Below, piece after piece: positions 8,386-22,360 of a stretch of DNA of 64,000 nucleotides. Position numbers and translations under genes: made by a program. Where the stretch lies: the NCBI RefSeq assembly GCF_037977385.1, contig NZ_CP150277.1, positions 744,001 through 808,000 of the forward strand. The letters run 5' to 3'. The notes under the pieces are model-generated. The model was not told the DNA's origin, did no database searches, and saw only the letters and a program-made list of their open reading frames with translations. Positions within the stretch are counted from its first letter, which is position 1; each line of letters starts with the position of its first letter. Origin of the DNA: Terribacillus sp. FSL K6-0262. Lineage in GTDB: Bacteria; Bacillota; Bacilli; Bacillales; Amphibacillaceae.

Positions 8386-8460
8386 TGGCTCCACAGGCAG
8401 GATTCGAACCTGCGACCGATCGGTTAACAGCCGATAGCTCTACCACTGAGCTACTGTGGA
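8386..8460 (-). tRNA. tRNA-Asn (GTT)
   Basis: Anticodon GTT; identical to 173-247. It is the first tRNA after 5S in the full operon. Confidence 0.97.
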
Positions 8461-8470
8461 ATGATCATCT

Positions 8471-8585
8471 TGCCTGGCAGCGTCCTACTCTCGCAGGGCG
8501 AACCCAACTACCATCGGCGCTGAAGATCTTAACTGCTGTGTTCGGCATGGGAACAGGTGTGACCTCTTCGCTATTACCACCAGAC
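8471..8585 (-). rRNA. rrf: 5S rRNA of the full operon
   Basis: Bacillus-type 5S rRNA with conserved internal segments such as CCGAACAC on the minus strand. It follows 23S after a 255-base spacer and leads directly into the tRNA cluster. Confidence 0.97.
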
Positions 8586-8839
8586 AATGCAAGAATTCAT
8601 ATGGAATGAACCCTCAAAACTAGATAAGAAACATTCATGCTGTACATCTCATGCGTGCCGAGCACCGGAGTGCTTGGTCTTTGGCGTTGACTTACTAAGG
8701 GATCTGGCGCTGCGGCTAGATCCAGCTCCGGAAACCAGAAACTGCGGCCTAAGTGATAGCCCTTCAAGGGTAAAACCACCCTTTACGGCCTCTCGCTTAT
8801 TCCTCCGTTTCTAAACGGTTTCCTCCGCTTTTCGTTTTT

Positions 8840-13627
<4,788 letters not shown>

Positions 13628-13684
13628 GTGTTGATGCATTGCTCGTCAGAGCTGACGTTGATCTTATGATCATGTCGTTTAGTT

Positions 13685-13720
13685 CGTAATTGGTTGTTTT
13701 GTTCAGTTTTCAAAGATCAA
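13685..13720 (-). promoter_or_regulatory. rRNA leader: boxA-like and 16S processing strand
   Basis: The minus-strand sequence TGATCTTTGAAAACTGAAC resembles the Bacillus rrn boxA antitermination region. The next 26 bases are complementary, with small indels, to 11880-11905 and should form the pre-16S stalk cut by RNase III. Confidence 0.6.
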
Positions 13721-13752
13721 TTTCGTTCTGCCGCTCGTTTGGCGACTAGAAC

Positions 13753-13782
13753 ATCATATCATGTTTCAACTTGCGTTGTCAA
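13753..13782 (-). promoter_or_regulatory. rrn promoter P2
   Basis: A perfect -35 TTGACA (13777-13782), an 18-base spacer and -10 TATGAT (13753-13758) on the minus strand, about 125 bases before 16S. Confidence 0.85.
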
Positions 13783-13836
13783 CATGTTTTTTATCTCTGT
13801 GCTGTCAGGCGTTGTTGCTCGCTGACGACGCCTATA

Positions 13837-13865
13837 AATATAACACGCACTCCAATCATCGTCAA
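13837..13865 (-). promoter_or_regulatory. rrn promoter P1
   Basis: -35 TTGACG (13860-13865), a 17-base spacer and -10 TATATT (13837-13842), about 84 bases upstream of P2. Tandem promoters are standard for Bacillus rrn operons. Confidence 0.85.
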
Positions 13866-14018
13866 TAGTTTTTTTATAATAATCTTGAACTCATACAATA
13901 TGCCGTACACAGCCAAACCAGCTTAGCACATATCCTCCCATAAAACCATATCAGCATCAGCACTGATTTAAACGAGGACAGTAACTTACATCGACAGCTG
14001 CCCTCGTATTTTTTATCA

Positions 14019-14948
14019 TCATTCTTTGATTCGGTATTCCCGATGGTATATTGCCTTGCCTTTCGTTTCTGTCAGCACCGCTTCAATGATCTCCTTCTCC
14101 TCTAAATAATTGAGGAGTGCACTCAAATGCGCAGCATAGGCTTCCACTTCCGGTCTGTTTTTCAATTCCCCGAAGGTCCATGCCTCATCCTTCATACGCA
14201 TGACACGCAGCAGGTGCTCCGCAGCGGAGTGGGATCTGGCATTGATGGCAACATTGACGGCAAGCAGCATAAGCTGCACCCGCTGATCCGTTTCCTCCTT
14301 ACTCTGGATGAATTCTTCACAAAGCTTATATACTTCCGAATCTATTCTACGCACCTGATTCCAAACGGTGACTTCCGGGTGATGTCCTTTTTCGATGATG
14401 GACAGCCGAGCCAGGTAATGCAGACAACGGACCATCCGCGTATATGCATCGAGGTACTGCCCGCTGTCATGGAGATCCTTTGTCTCGGCATAGGCACTTA
14501 TCAATTTTGCAAATTCGATCGTCATTTTCAATTTCCGCTTTTCATATGGGAAGCTCGCCAGCTCGTTTTTCAGTTTTTCAATATATTCATTCCGATCGAA
14601 AACAACCTTTCCTTCGAAGATCCATTCAACCGCCCGCCGATATGTGCTAGTGTCAATCCAATAATGAAGCAGCGACTCCTCGACGATATGCATCGCTGCT
14701 ATCTTCCCCTCATAACTGTAATGCTTCGTGAACCACGGCTCGTCTGCCTGTTTGACGATCACCAACAGAATCATATCGAAATTATCCGTGGTCGGACTTA
14801 CCGGCTTTGTCTTTTCCACTAGGATGATACCCAATGTATTCGGCATACTGGCACGTTCTTGATAAATCGGACGAAGAATGTTCTCCAAGGCAATCCCTCC
14901 GCTGTGTAATTCTATATATTTTAGTAGTAATTCAACATATTTCTTCAA
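14019..14948 (-). CDS. ygxA: YgxA-like nucleotidyltransferase-like protein
   Basis: A 309-residue soluble protein of the YgxA family, which is annotated as nucleotidyltransferase-like (MNT-type N-terminus about 1-130, helical C-terminus). Its biochemical role is not known to me. In B. subtilis ygxA lies directly upstream of rrnD next to perR, the same arrangement as here, which supports orthology. Translation appears to start at a TTG (14946-14948) six bases after AGAGG on the minus strand. It lies 150 bases upstream of rrn P1 and transcription could run into the rRNA operon. Confidence 0.85.
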   Translation of the reverse strand: MKKYVELLLKYIELHSGGIALENILRPIYQERASMPNTLGIILVEKTKPVSPTTDNFDMILLVIVKQADEPWFTKHYSYEGKIAAMHIVEESLLHYWIDTSTYRRAVEWIFEGKVVFDRNEYIEKLKNELASFPYEKRKLKMTIEFAKLISAYAETKDLHDSGQYLDAYTRMVRCLHYLARLSIIEKGHHPEVTVWNQVRRIDSEVYKLCEEFIQSKEETDQRVQLMLLAVNVAINARSHSAAEHLLRVMRMKDEAWTFGELKNRPEVEAYAAHLSALLNYLEEKEIIEAVLTETKGKAIYHREYRIKE

Positions 14949-14965
14949 AATCCTCTTTTACCTGA

Positions 14966-15001
14966 CAAAAGAAAAGCCTTCATCACAAACGTGACAAAGG
15001 C
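14966..15001 (-). terminator. Terminator after perR
   Basis: An 11-bp stem (two G-U pairs) with a GTTT loop followed by TTTTCTTTT on the minus strand, 31 bases past the perR stop. Confidence 0.85.
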
Positions 15002-15031
15002 ATTTCTATCTATAGAAGACTGCGCTCGAGG

Positions 15032-15475
15032 TTAATGCTTGGTTGTTTGCTGACAATCCGGGCACGTACCATACAACTCTAACCGATGGTGAGTTACATC
15101 GAAATCAGTTACCTGGGCAGCGAGCTTCTCTACTTCATAAAGACTTGGATAATGGAAATCGACAATCTTCCCACATGAATCGCAAATCAAATGGTAGTGT
15201 TCATCTGTATCACAATCGAATCGGCTGGAGGAATCTCCATAAGTCAACTCCCGTACCAACCCGTTCTCACGGAACACACGAAGGTTGTTGTAGACCGTTG
15301 CTACGCTCATATTAGGAAACTTATCCTCTAGCGCTCGATATATATCATCAGCGGTAGGATGGATCTTGGAATTCAGCAAGAACTCAAGCACCGCATGACG
15401 CTGTGGTGTTATTCTGACGCCGGATTCTTTCAATCGCTCCACTGCTGCTTGTAATCTCTGTTCAGACACCGTCAT
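15032..15475 (-). CDS. perR: Peroxide-stress repressor PerR (Fur family)
   Basis: A 147-residue Fur-family repressor. The structural Zn site is C98xxC101 and C138xxC141. The regulatory Fe/Mn ligands His39, Asp87, His93, His95 and Asp106 match the B. subtilis PerR set, where Fe-catalysed His oxidation releases DNA on peroxide. ATG at 15475 follows GAGGTG; the upstream in-frame extension lacks a ribosome site. Position between bcp and ygxA supports PerR over Fur or Zur. Upstream, 15531-15546 is A/T-rich and weakly resembles a Per box on the minus strand (TTAGAA..GTATAAT), so autoregulation is possible. Confidence 0.93.
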   Translation of the reverse strand: MTVSEQRLQAAVERLKESGVRITPQRHAVLEFLLNSKIHPTADDIYRALEDKFPNMSVATVYNNLRVFRENGLVRELTYGDSSSRFDCDTDEHYHLICDSCGKIVDFHYPSLYEVEKLAAQVTDFDVTHHRLELYGTCPDCQQTTKH

Positions 15476-15595
15476 GCACCTCGCTTTCACTTGTAGATAA
15501 AACATTTGTCTAAACGATGACTATTCTTACATTATACTTCTTCTAAATTGTAAAGGGCGTTGCCTGATCTTGTCAATAAAAAACCCTGCTACCCT

Positions 15596-16141
15596 TTAAA
15601 TATCCGGGACAAGCAGAATCTCTTCTGCCCCATGCAGGAGATTGGCATACCTTGCCGCGACAAAAAGATAATCAGACAAGCGGTTAATGAAGCGGAGTAC
15701 CTCGTTGCTGCCATCTCCCTCTGCCAAAGCGACAATCAATCTTTCCGCTCGTCGTACAATGGTGCGCGCTTGATGCAAAGCAGCAGAGCTTGGGCATCCG
15801 CCTGGCAGGATGAATTGTTTCAGCGGCGGCAGCTCTTCTGTCCATCGATCGACTTCCATCTCCAAACTGGCTGTGTGCTTTGCTTCCAGCTTCCATTGAA
15901 CCTCTTTATCAGGCGGCGTCGCAAGTTCAGCTCCTGCATGAAAGAGCAGTGTCTGGACACGCTGCAATGATTGACGGAAAGGAGCATTTTCAACCGTCAT
16001 TAAACCGACTGCCGTGCCAATTGCTGCATTCGCTTCATCCAACGTGCCATAAGCCTCGACGCGAGGATGATTTTTCGGCACCCTCGTTCCATAGATAAGG
16101 GAAGTCTCCCCTTTATCCCCTGTTTTCGTGTAAATCTTCAT
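15596..16141 (-). CDS. PduO-type ATP:cob(I)alamin adenosyltransferase
   Basis: A 181-residue cytosolic enzyme that transfers the adenosyl group of ATP to cob(I)alamin to form coenzyme B12. The N-terminal ATP-binding motif TKTGDKGETSL (about 5-15), the downstream YGTLDEANAAIG and the RRAER motif near residue 128 are all present. Its ATG shares one base with the stop of the preceding dehydrogenase gene (TAATG), so the two should be translated together. B. subtilis YvqK is the family counterpart. No B12-dependent enzyme or cobalamin riboswitch is seen nearby. Confidence 0.9.
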   Translation of the reverse strand: MKIYTKTGDKGETSLIYGTRVPKNHPRVEAYGTLDEANAAIGTAVGLMTVENAPFRQSLQRVQTLLFHAGAELATPPDKEVQWKLEAKHTASLEMEVDRWTEELPPLKQFILPGGCPSSAALHQARTIVRRAERLIVALAEGDGSNEVLRFINRLSDYLFVAARYANLLHGAEEILLVPDI

Positions 16142-17097
16142 TAGTATCCTCTGTCCAAATCGATTTTATTTATATACTGCTTCTCGGCTGATTCGTCTGT
16201 ATATACCGTTAAGTTCTTTTCGAAGATATCCATTGCCCGCTCGATATAATGCGGGGATTTACCGGCCATATGCGGAGTCAACACAACACGTTCATGATCC
16301 CAGAAAGGATGATCCTCAGGAAGCGGTTCCTCTTCGAAAACATCCAGCACGGCAGCTTTTATCTTTTCTTTGTCCAAAGCATCCAGCAGCACTTCCGTCG
16401 CCACTGCATCTCCACGCCCCATATTGAGGAAGACCGCATGCTTCGGCATAAGGTCGAAGTGATTTTCTTTATAGAAATATTTGGTTTCCTTCGTACTTGG
16501 CAGAATGGAAATCAGATAATCTGCATGCGGAAGGACTATGTCAATATCTTTCTGTTTATATACTTCATCAAAATACTCTTTCGGAGAACCGCTGCGGCTC
16601 ACACCGATTGTATGCATCCGGAAGGCTTTCCCTAACCGTGCCACTTCCTGACCGATGGCACCAGCCCCGACGACTACCAGTTTTTTCGCTGTGATTTCAT
16701 CTATCATCAGATCCTTATCCCATACATGCTCTTCTTGCTTCTTCAGGAAAGCACGCTCATTGCGGGCCACAGCCAGTATCGACGAAATCGCATATTCCGC
16801 CATCTGGATTCGATGGATACCATTGGCGTTTGTCAGCATGATGCCTTTTTGGGCCATCAGCTCAAGCGGCAGATTATCGACACCAGCAGAAATGACCATG
16901 ATCCACTTCAGCTTATCCGCTTTGCGGAGCGATGCCTCATCCGCTCCCCTTCCGCCGGTAACCAAGATTTCCGCTTCTTTGATGCGTTCCTCTGTTTCTT
17001 CTTTTGTGGAACTGAAGTGGAAAGTGATATCCGGATAAGAAGTTTCAAAATGCCGTTTCATTCGCTGATCTATTTTCACTGCTACGAGAACTTGCAT
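16141..17097 (-). CDS. D-2-hydroxyacid dehydrogenase family protein
   Basis: A 318-residue NAD(P)-dependent dehydrogenase of the D-isomer-specific 2-hydroxyacid family. The Rossmann loop VVGAGAIGQEVARLG is near residues 140-154; the catalytic Arg and Glu are in the expected stretches, and the catalytic His is in VLTPHMAG. The substrate (glyoxylate, phosphoglycerate-like or other 2-keto acid) cannot be decided. ATG at 17097 has GGAGGGG eight bases upstream; a 47-residue N-terminal extension up to 17238 is rejected. The end is coupled to the adenosyltransferase gene. Confidence 0.87.
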   Translation of the reverse strand: MQVLVAVKIDQRMKRHFETSYPDITFHFSSTKEETEERIKEAEILVTGGRGADEASLRKADKLKWIMVISAGVDNLPLELMAQKGIMLTNANGIHRIQMAEYAISSILAVARNERAFLKKQEEHVWDKDLMIDEITAKKLVVVGAGAIGQEVARLGKAFRMHTIGVSRSGSPKEYFDEVYKQKDIDIVLPHADYLISILPSTKETKYFYKENHFDLMPKHAVFLNMGRGDAVATEVLLDALDKEKIKAAVLDVFEEEPLPEDHPFWDHERVVLTPHMAGKSPHYIERAMDIFEKNLTVYTDESAEKQYINKIDLDRGY

Positions 17098-17182
17098 ATG
17101 TATCCCCTCCAAAAGTGTATGTATTTGTTTTCTCCCTTTACTATACCCTTTTTGCATCGAGCACGAAAAGCAACAGCCTTCA

Positions 17183-17214
17183 TAAAAAAAGCCCAGACAC
17201 TTAATGTCTGAGCC
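17183..17214 (-). terminator. Terminator after the M29 aminopeptidase gene
   Basis: A GGCTCAGACA/TGTCTGGGC-type stem with seven following T on the minus strand. Confidence 0.8.
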
Positions 17215-17281
17215 AATATCATGTAGGGGAGGTTTCATGCTGTACTATATGCAAGCAATGACCTCCCTGTATATGCGCTTG

Positions 17282-18379
17282 TCACGGATTGAGCCCTTTC
17301 AGTTCATCCAGTACAAATATGCCATCCTTGCGTATCAGCACATCATCAAAATAAATCTCGCCTCCGCCATATTCGGGGCGCTGGATGAGCACCAGGTCCC
17401 AGTGGACGGAGGAGCTGTTGCCATTCTCGGTCTCGTCATAGGAATCCCCGGGCGTGAAATGCAGGCTGCCGGAAATTTTTTCATCAAAGAGGATATTCCC
17501 CATCGGCTCCTTGATGACAGGATTCACCCCGAGGGCAAACTCACCAATGTAGCGTGACCCTTCATCTGTGTCCAGCACTTCATTCAAATTATCGGTGTGA
17601 TCGGATACTGCCTTGACAATCTTCCCATTCTCGAAGGTGAGGGATACTTGATGATGGATGACACCTTGGTAAGGACTTGGCGTATTATATGTAATCGTCC
17701 CATTCACACTGTCTTTGACAGGTGCGGTGTATACTTCCCCATCCGGTACATTATGTGTACCTGCACAAATGACTGCTGGTATGTCTTTGATGGAAAATGA
17801 AATATCCGTTTCCGGACCGACGATACGAACGCGATCTGTACGCTCCATCAAATCCTTCAACGGCTGCTGTGCTTGGCGCATCACCTCGTAATCGACTGTG
17901 CTTACATCCATCACATAATCGTAAAATTGATCATGATTCATCCTCGCCTTCTGCGCCGCCGCAGGTGTCGGATATTCGAACAGCACCCATTTCTGGTTTT
18001 CATACAAGTAGTCATCGGATGCCTTCATCAGCTTCCCATGCTTGATGAACTGGTCATTCGGAACGCTGCCCAGCTCTGCATCATTTTCTTTTCCCCGAAT
18101 CACGAGAAAAGCATCAGTATCCTTGAACTGTTCCAAATTCCATTTATCGGTCAAACGGAACTGTTCTGCCGGGGCATGCTCCATGATGATTCGTTCTGTT
18201 TCTTCTTCATTCCAAAATAAGAATGGAATAGCACCCAGCGCATACGTTTCCTTCAGGATTTCCTTCACAAGCGGTTTACTGGCTGGAACTGCACTGATAA
18301 TGACTTTCTCATTTTCTTTCAGCTCCAGACTATGAGATAAAAGCAGCTTGGCTAGTTTATTCAAGCGAGGATCTTTCAT
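17282..18379 (-). CDS. M29-family metal-dependent aminopeptidase (AmpS/PepS-like)
   Basis: A 365-residue cytosolic peptidase of the thermophilic aminopeptidase M29 family that removes N-terminal residues from peptides. Family metal ligands are plausible in the C-terminal half: the GEVYTAP glutamate, the EFALGVNP glutamate, and HFTPGDSYDET and SSVHWDLV histidines and aspartates. The ATG at 18379 sits eight bases from AGGAG on the minus strand; the ATG three codons earlier overlaps the ribosome site. It is monocistronic, with a terminator of bcp upstream and its own downstream. Confidence 0.9.
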   Translation of the reverse strand: MKDPRLNKLAKLLLSHSLELKENEKVIISAVPASKPLVKEILKETYALGAIPFLFWNEEETERIIMEHAPAEQFRLTDKWNLEQFKDTDAFLVIRGKENDAELGSVPNDQFIKHGKLMKASDDYLYENQKWVLFEYPTPAAAQKARMNHDQFYDYVMDVSTVDYEVMRQAQQPLKDLMERTDRVRIVGPETDISFSIKDIPAVICAGTHNVPDGEVYTAPVKDSVNGTITYNTPSPYQGVIHHQVSLTFENGKIVKAVSDHTDNLNEVLDTDEGSRYIGEFALGVNPVIKEPMGNILFDEKISGSLHFTPGDSYDETENGNSSSVHWDLVLIQRPEYGGGEIYFDDVLIRKDGIFVLDELKGLNP

Positions 18380-18410
18380 CGATATCATCTCCTTTATTTT
18401 CCATCATAAC

Positions 18411-18441
18411 AAAAACGACCCAATGCATGTGCATTGGGTCG
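18411..18441 (-). terminator. Terminator after bcp
   Basis: A perfect 12-bp inverted repeat (CGACCCAATGCA) followed by TTTTTG on the minus strand. Confidence 0.85.
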
Positions 18442-18447
18442 CGAATA

Positions 18448-18918
18448 TCATTGCAGGTTGTCCTGGATGAACTGCAGCGCTTCTTCGGTATGTCCGTCCA
18501 CTTTCACCTTGCGGAATTCCTTTTGAAGGTTTCCCTCTTTGTCGATGATGAAAGTGGAGCGTTCGATTCCGTAATATTCTTTGCCGAAGTTCTTTTTCAG
18601 CTTCCAGCATTCGTAATCTTCTGCCACGGCATGGTCTACGTCTGCTAGCAAAAGGAATGGCAAATCGAATTTGTTGATGAATTTTTCGTGGCTTTCTATC
18701 GGGTCCGGGCTGACACCGATGATGACTGCATCCAGATCGGTGAATTTATCATGATTATCACGGAAACTGCACGCCTCTGTCGTACAGCCTGGTGTATTAT
18801 CTTTTGGATAGAAATAAAGTACGACGTTTTTACCTTTGAAGTCGTGAAGGGAAACGATTTCTCCGTTTGTCGCAGGCAGGGTGAAGCTTGGTGCTGCTTT
18901 GCCGATTTCTGTTGTCAT
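18448..18918 (-). CDS. bcp: Thiol peroxidase Bcp (peroxiredoxin)
   Basis: A 156-residue peroxiredoxin that reduces H2O2 and organic hydroperoxides with thioredoxin. The peroxidatic Cys45 and resolving Cys50 occur in PGCTTEAC, as in atypical two-cysteine BCP/PrxQ enzymes. It has the full family length. In B. subtilis the orthologue (ygaF) lies between gsaB and perR, as here, although in this genome three other genes have come between bcp and perR. Confidence 0.93.
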   Translation of the reverse strand: MTTEIGKAAPSFTLPATNGEIVSLHDFKGKNVVLYFYPKDNTPGCTTEACSFRDNHDKFTDLDAVIIGVSPDPIESHEKFINKFDLPFLLLADVDHAVAEDYECWKLKKNFGKEYYGIERSTFIIDKEGNLQKEFRKVKVDGHTEEALQFIQDNLQ

Positions 18919-18979
18919 GGAAAGACCTCCTTGAATTACTGATATATCTTAGCGTATCCGATTTAAGCCAGGAGCACAA

Positions 18980-19405
18980 CTAATCTCCTTCGCCATTCAT
19001 CTTTTGCCTTACGACCGTGTGCTGCCATACCTTCAAAACCAATCCAGACGGCAGCAGATATCCGATCAGCGCCTCAATCAGTGCCAGGAACCGACCGACA
19101 CCTACAGGCAGGATATCACCGTAGCCTACGGTAAGTAACGTGACCCCGCTGAAATAGATGGAATGCAGCAAGGAACCTGCAAGCGAGGAATCGATCAGGT
19201 CACCGCCTTCTGCAAGAACGATGCCTTCAATCGACAGGATGAAATAAAACAGGCCAAAAGCGAGCATCACACTAACATATAGGAACAACAAAGATAGGAA
19301 TAAATCGATAGAAAATATCGAGGAGGATTTCACCTCATGTTTAAAAAAGGAATACATACAGCCGATCAAGGCAATGAATATCACGATCACCAATACAAAC
19401 ACCAT
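18980..19405 (-). CDS. Small potassium channel-like protein
   Basis: A 141-residue membrane protein with an N-terminal helix (1-19), a second helix (about 35-60), a pore loop with selectivity filter TVGYGD (92-97) and a C-terminal helix (about 103-125). This is the two-helix-plus-pore plan of K+ channels (ion_trans_2). It lacks a cytosolic RCK or TrkA domain, so gating must be provided otherwise. ATG at 19405 is six bases from GGAGGG; the ATG two codons upstream touches the ribosome site. K+ selectivity is inferred from the filter. Confidence 0.85.
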   Translation of the reverse strand: MVFVLVIVIFIALIGCMYSFFKHEVKSSSIFSIDLFLSLLFLYVSVMLAFGLFYFILSIEGIVLAEGGDLIDSSLAGSLLHSIYFSGVTLLTVGYGDILPVGVGRFLALIEALIGYLLPSGLVLKVWQHTVVRQKMNGEGD

Positions 19406-19599
19406 GTCCATCCCTCCGGTCCAGCTGCAAAAGCCAGGAAGTGGTGGATACGCAATGGGAAGGACACATTCCGCCCTCCCTTTTTCATCCTTCCATTCCC
19501 AAACGCTTTCTCCGCTTTTCTAATTAGTTATTAGTTTACGAGCGGCATGTCCCGACTATGTGCAAGCAAGCTGCTTTTTTCGAAGAGCCATAGGGACTG

Positions 19600-19608
19600 T
19601 GCTATACT
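19600..19608 (+). promoter_or_regulatory. Extended -10 promoter of hemL
   Basis: TGCTATACT forms an extended -10 about 30 bases before the hemL start; no good -35 is present, as expected for this type. Confidence 0.5.
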
Positions 19609-19637
19609 GGAGGAGAGAATGATACGGAGGTTTACCT

Positions 19638-20930
19638 ATGATGAATAAGACGAAATCAGAACAGTTACATAAAGAAGCACAGGAGCATATCGTCGGCGGT
19701 GTGAATTCCCCATCCCGCTCGTTCAAGGCCGTCGGCGGCGGTTCCCCGATATATATGGAGAAAGCACAAGGGGCTTATTTCTGGGATGTGGATGGCAACA
19801 AGTACATCGATTATCTAGCTGCATACGGCCCGATCATCACTGGTCATGCGCACCCGCATATTGCAGAAGCCATCACCAAAGCAGCCCACAACGGTGTGTT
19901 ATACGGAACACCGACACGCCTGGAGAATCAATTCGCGCAAATGCTGAAGGAAGCAATCCCTTCCCTGCATAAAGTCCGCTTCACGAACTCCGGTACAGAA
20001 GCAGTCATGACGACGATCCGCGTCGCCCGTGCCTATACCGGACGCAATAAACTGATCAAATTTGCCGGCTGCTATCATGGCCATTCCGATCCGGTACTGG
20101 TGGAGGCAGGGTCAGGTCCTTCCACCCTGGGTACACCAGATTCCGCTGGTGTACCAGCATCCATCGCGGCAGATATGATCACCGTTCCATTCAATGATCC
20201 AGATGCATTGTATGACGCTTTGGAAAAATGGGGCGACCAGATTGCCGGTATCCTTGTCGAACCGATCGTCGGCAACTTCGGCATCGTGACACCAGAGCCC
20301 GGCTTCCTTGAAAAGGTGAATGAGTATGCGCATGCCAAAGGTGCACTTGTCATCTATGATGAAGTAATCACAGCGTTCCGCTTCACCTACGGCAGCGCCC
20401 AACAGCTTCTCGGCGTGGAACCGGATCTGACAGCAATGGGTAAAATCATCGGGGGCGGCCTTCCGATTGGTGCCTATGGCGGCAAAAAAGAAATCATGGA
20501 TCAAGTCGCACCTCTCGGACCTGCTTATCAGGCTGGTACAATGGCCGGAAACCCAGCCTCCATGGCAGCAGGCATCGCTTGTTTGGAAGTACTGCAGCAG
20601 CCAGGTGTATATGATAGCTTTGAAGAGCTTGGGGCGAAACTGGAAAATGGCATCAAACAGCATGCAGCCGACGCTGGCATAACGATCACTGTCAATCGCG
20701 TAAAAGGCGCTCTTGCGGTCTACTTCACAGATGAAAAAGTAACGAATTATGCACAAGCTTCTGCATCCGACGGCGAGAAATTCGCCCAGTTCTTCCAGCT
20801 TATGCTGGCTCAAGGGATCAATCTTGCTCCTTCTAAATATGAAGCATGGTTCATTACGACCGCCCATACAGAGGAAGATATCGATCGGACATTGGAAGCC
20901 GTGAAATCAAGCTTCGAACAAATGAAATAA
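19638..20930 (+). CDS. hemL: Glutamate-1-semialdehyde 2,1-aminomutase
   Basis: A 430-residue PLP enzyme that converts glutamate-1-semialdehyde to 5-aminolevulinate, the C5-pathway precursor of haem and other tetrapyrroles. The NSPSR segment, the [13 protein letters not shown] helix and the PLP lysine Lys269 in [16 protein letters not shown] are all present. The start at 19638 follows GGAGG with seven bases between. Its place beside bcp/perR and ygaE matches B. subtilis gsaB (hemL2), so a second hemL in the main hem operon elsewhere is likely. Confidence 0.95.
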   Translation: MMNKTKSEQLHKEAQEHIVGGVNSPSRSFKAVGGGSPIYMEKAQGAYFWDVDGNKYIDYLAAYGPIITGHAHPHIAEAITKAAHNGVLYGTPTRLENQFAQMLKEAIPSLHKVRFTNSGTEAVMTTIRVARAYTGRNKLIKFAGCYHGHSDPVLVEAGSGPSTLGTPDSAGVPASIAADMITVPFNDPDALYDALEKWGDQIAGILVEPIVGNFGIVTPEPGFLEKVNEYAHAKGALVIYDEVITAFRFTYGSAQQLLGVEPDLTAMGKIIGGGLPIGAYGGKKEIMDQVAPLGPAYQAGTMAGNPASMAAGIACLEVLQQPGVYDSFEELGAKLENGIKQHAADAGITITVNRVKGALAVYFTDEKVTNYAQASASDGEKFAQFFQLMLAQGINLAPSKYEAWFITTAHTEEDIDRTLEAVKSSFEQMK

Positions 20931-20938
20931 GGGTATGC

Positions 20939-20973
20939 TAAAAGGCATCAGCACTTTCGCTGATGCCTTTTTT
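20939..20973 (+). terminator. Terminator after hemL
   Basis: Perfect stem AAAAGGCATCAGC / GCTGATGCCTTTT followed by a T-run. Confidence 0.88.
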
Positions 20974-21072
20974 GTTCTGAAATATTTCTTCAGATAATAC
21001 TTTATTATCTCAGGGCATTCGTGTAACATCATATAGAATAGTTTTTCAAGGAAAGAACGGAGGATCCAAGAA

Positions 21073-22140
21073 ATGAAACTTGGTGCCAGAATGCTTAAAA
21101 CTGGCGTGGCAATCACTCTTGCCTTATATGCAGCGACCTTACTTAACTTGACGCCGGTGTTCGCTGCCATCGGAGCTGCCTTCTCGATGCGGCAGTCCGT
21201 CTATCAATCCTACATCGGGCTTATGGATCAGGTGAAGGGGAACGTCGTTGGTCTGGTCGTCGCTGTTGCGATGTATTACACCTTCGGAACGGAACCGATC
21301 ATCATCGGGGTTTCCGCCATCCTTACCATCGGGCTTTGTGTAAGCCTGAAAATACGGGAAAGCGTCATTGCGATCGTATCCCTTGTTTCCGTGATGGAGA
21401 ACACGAGCGGTATGGATTTTCTCCCGTTTGCCCTGCTGCGGTTCTCGACATTGACATTAGGTATTTTATCTGCCTTTTTTGTGAATCTTGTTTTTCTTCC
21501 GCCTAAGTATGAAGTCGTACTATTGCAGAAAATCGATCAATTCAGCACGGAGATCCTGCAATGGCTGCGCGTGGCCACCCGCAACTGGTCGGATCAGCCG
21601 GCTCTGAAGGATGAAATAGCGAGAATCGAATCGGAAATCCAAAAAATAGACGATATCTATACTCGTTTCACTGAAGAACGGACCTACACCCAAAAACAAA
21701 AACTTGTGAAAGCTAGAAAACTGGTTGTCATCCGTCAGCTCATCACGACCTTGAAACAGTCGCACGGCATCCTAAAAGAAGTATATGATCTGGGGGAAAA
21801 GATGTCAGAGCTTCCGAACTGTTCAAGCGAAACATTCGTCGAAGAACTCGATAAGGCCATCATGTCACATGAAAAGCTGATTCTGAGTGCAATGGGCCGT
21901 ATCAAGCACCAGCAAGAAGAAAGCAGCATCCGCGAAACACTGGATCCGGATATCCCGGCACTTGTCGACCTGCTGATCCATGTCTTCGAAAACAAGGAAA
22001 ACGATGAGAAAATGCTCTTCCTTCCGCTAGCTTCGCGCCTGATGGAATATCACAGAGAGCTGGATAGACTGAAACGGCTGTTGAACAGCTACCTCCGATA
22101 CCATAACGAGGACTCAACAGTGGTCATGCCAAAGGAATAA
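21073..22140 (+). CDS. ygaE: YgaE-like aromatic acid exporter family membrane protein
   Basis: A 355-residue protein with about five N-terminal membrane helices (residues 10-140) of the ArAE/FUSC-like domain and a long helical, charged cytosolic C-terminal half (about 150-350). Related plant and enterobacterial proteins export organic or aromatic acids; the substrate of the Bacillus family is not established. Position directly after hemL matches B. subtilis ygaE. Monocistronic with its own terminator. Confidence 0.82.
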   Translation: MKLGARMLKTGVAITLALYAATLLNLTPVFAAIGAAFSMRQSVYQSYIGLMDQVKGNVVGLVVAVAMYYTFGTEPIIIGVSAILTIGLCVSLKIRESVIAIVSLVSVMENTSGMDFLPFALLRFSTLTLGILSAFFVNLVFLPPKYEVVLLQKIDQFSTEILQWLRVATRNWSDQPALKDEIARIESEIQKIDDIYTRFTEERTYTQKQKLVKARKLVVIRQLITTLKQSHGILKEVYDLGEKMSELPNCSSETFVEELDKAIMSHEKLILSAMGRIKHQQEESSIRETLDPDIPALVDLLIHVFENKENDEKMLFLPLASRLMEYHRELDRLKRLLNSYLRYHNEDSTVVMPKE

Positions 22141-22172
22141 ATACATCACTCTAATGGAGTGGTGTATTTTTT
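22141..22172 (+). terminator. Terminator after ygaE
   Basis: ATACATCACTC/GAGTGGTGTAT-type stem followed by TTTTTT. The following 140 bases (22173-22315) contain nothing recognised. Confidence 0.8.
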
Positions 22173-22314
22173 ATATTCAATTTAATTTAATGGAAATGAT
22201 GACTTCAAAGCAGCTCGGGAAAGATGGGTACTTCATTCAAAAGCTACATAGTTGAATATCCCATGCTTTTATTTTCCTGGCCGCTTATAACAAGAAAATG
22301 GTGCCCGAAGATGC

Positions 22315-22360
22315 AAAAGGAAAAGACTGTTGAGTTTTACTGCTCAACAGTCTTTTCCTT
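22315..22360 (-). terminator. Terminator of the PTS island
   Basis: A 19-bp inverted repeat (AAAGGAAAAGACTGTTGAG and its complement) with an 8-base loop and T-rich flank on both sides. It overlaps the last codons of the small membrane protein gene and ends the seven-gene operon. It could act in both directions. Confidence 0.8.

Noticed and set aside
14127..14822. Long plus-strand frame antisense to ygxA
   Set aside because: A shadow of the ygxA coding frame, without a ribosome site.
15541..15600. Terminator after the adenosyltransferase gene
   Set aside because: A T-run follows the stop on the minus strand, but no convincing stem could be formed, so it was not listed.
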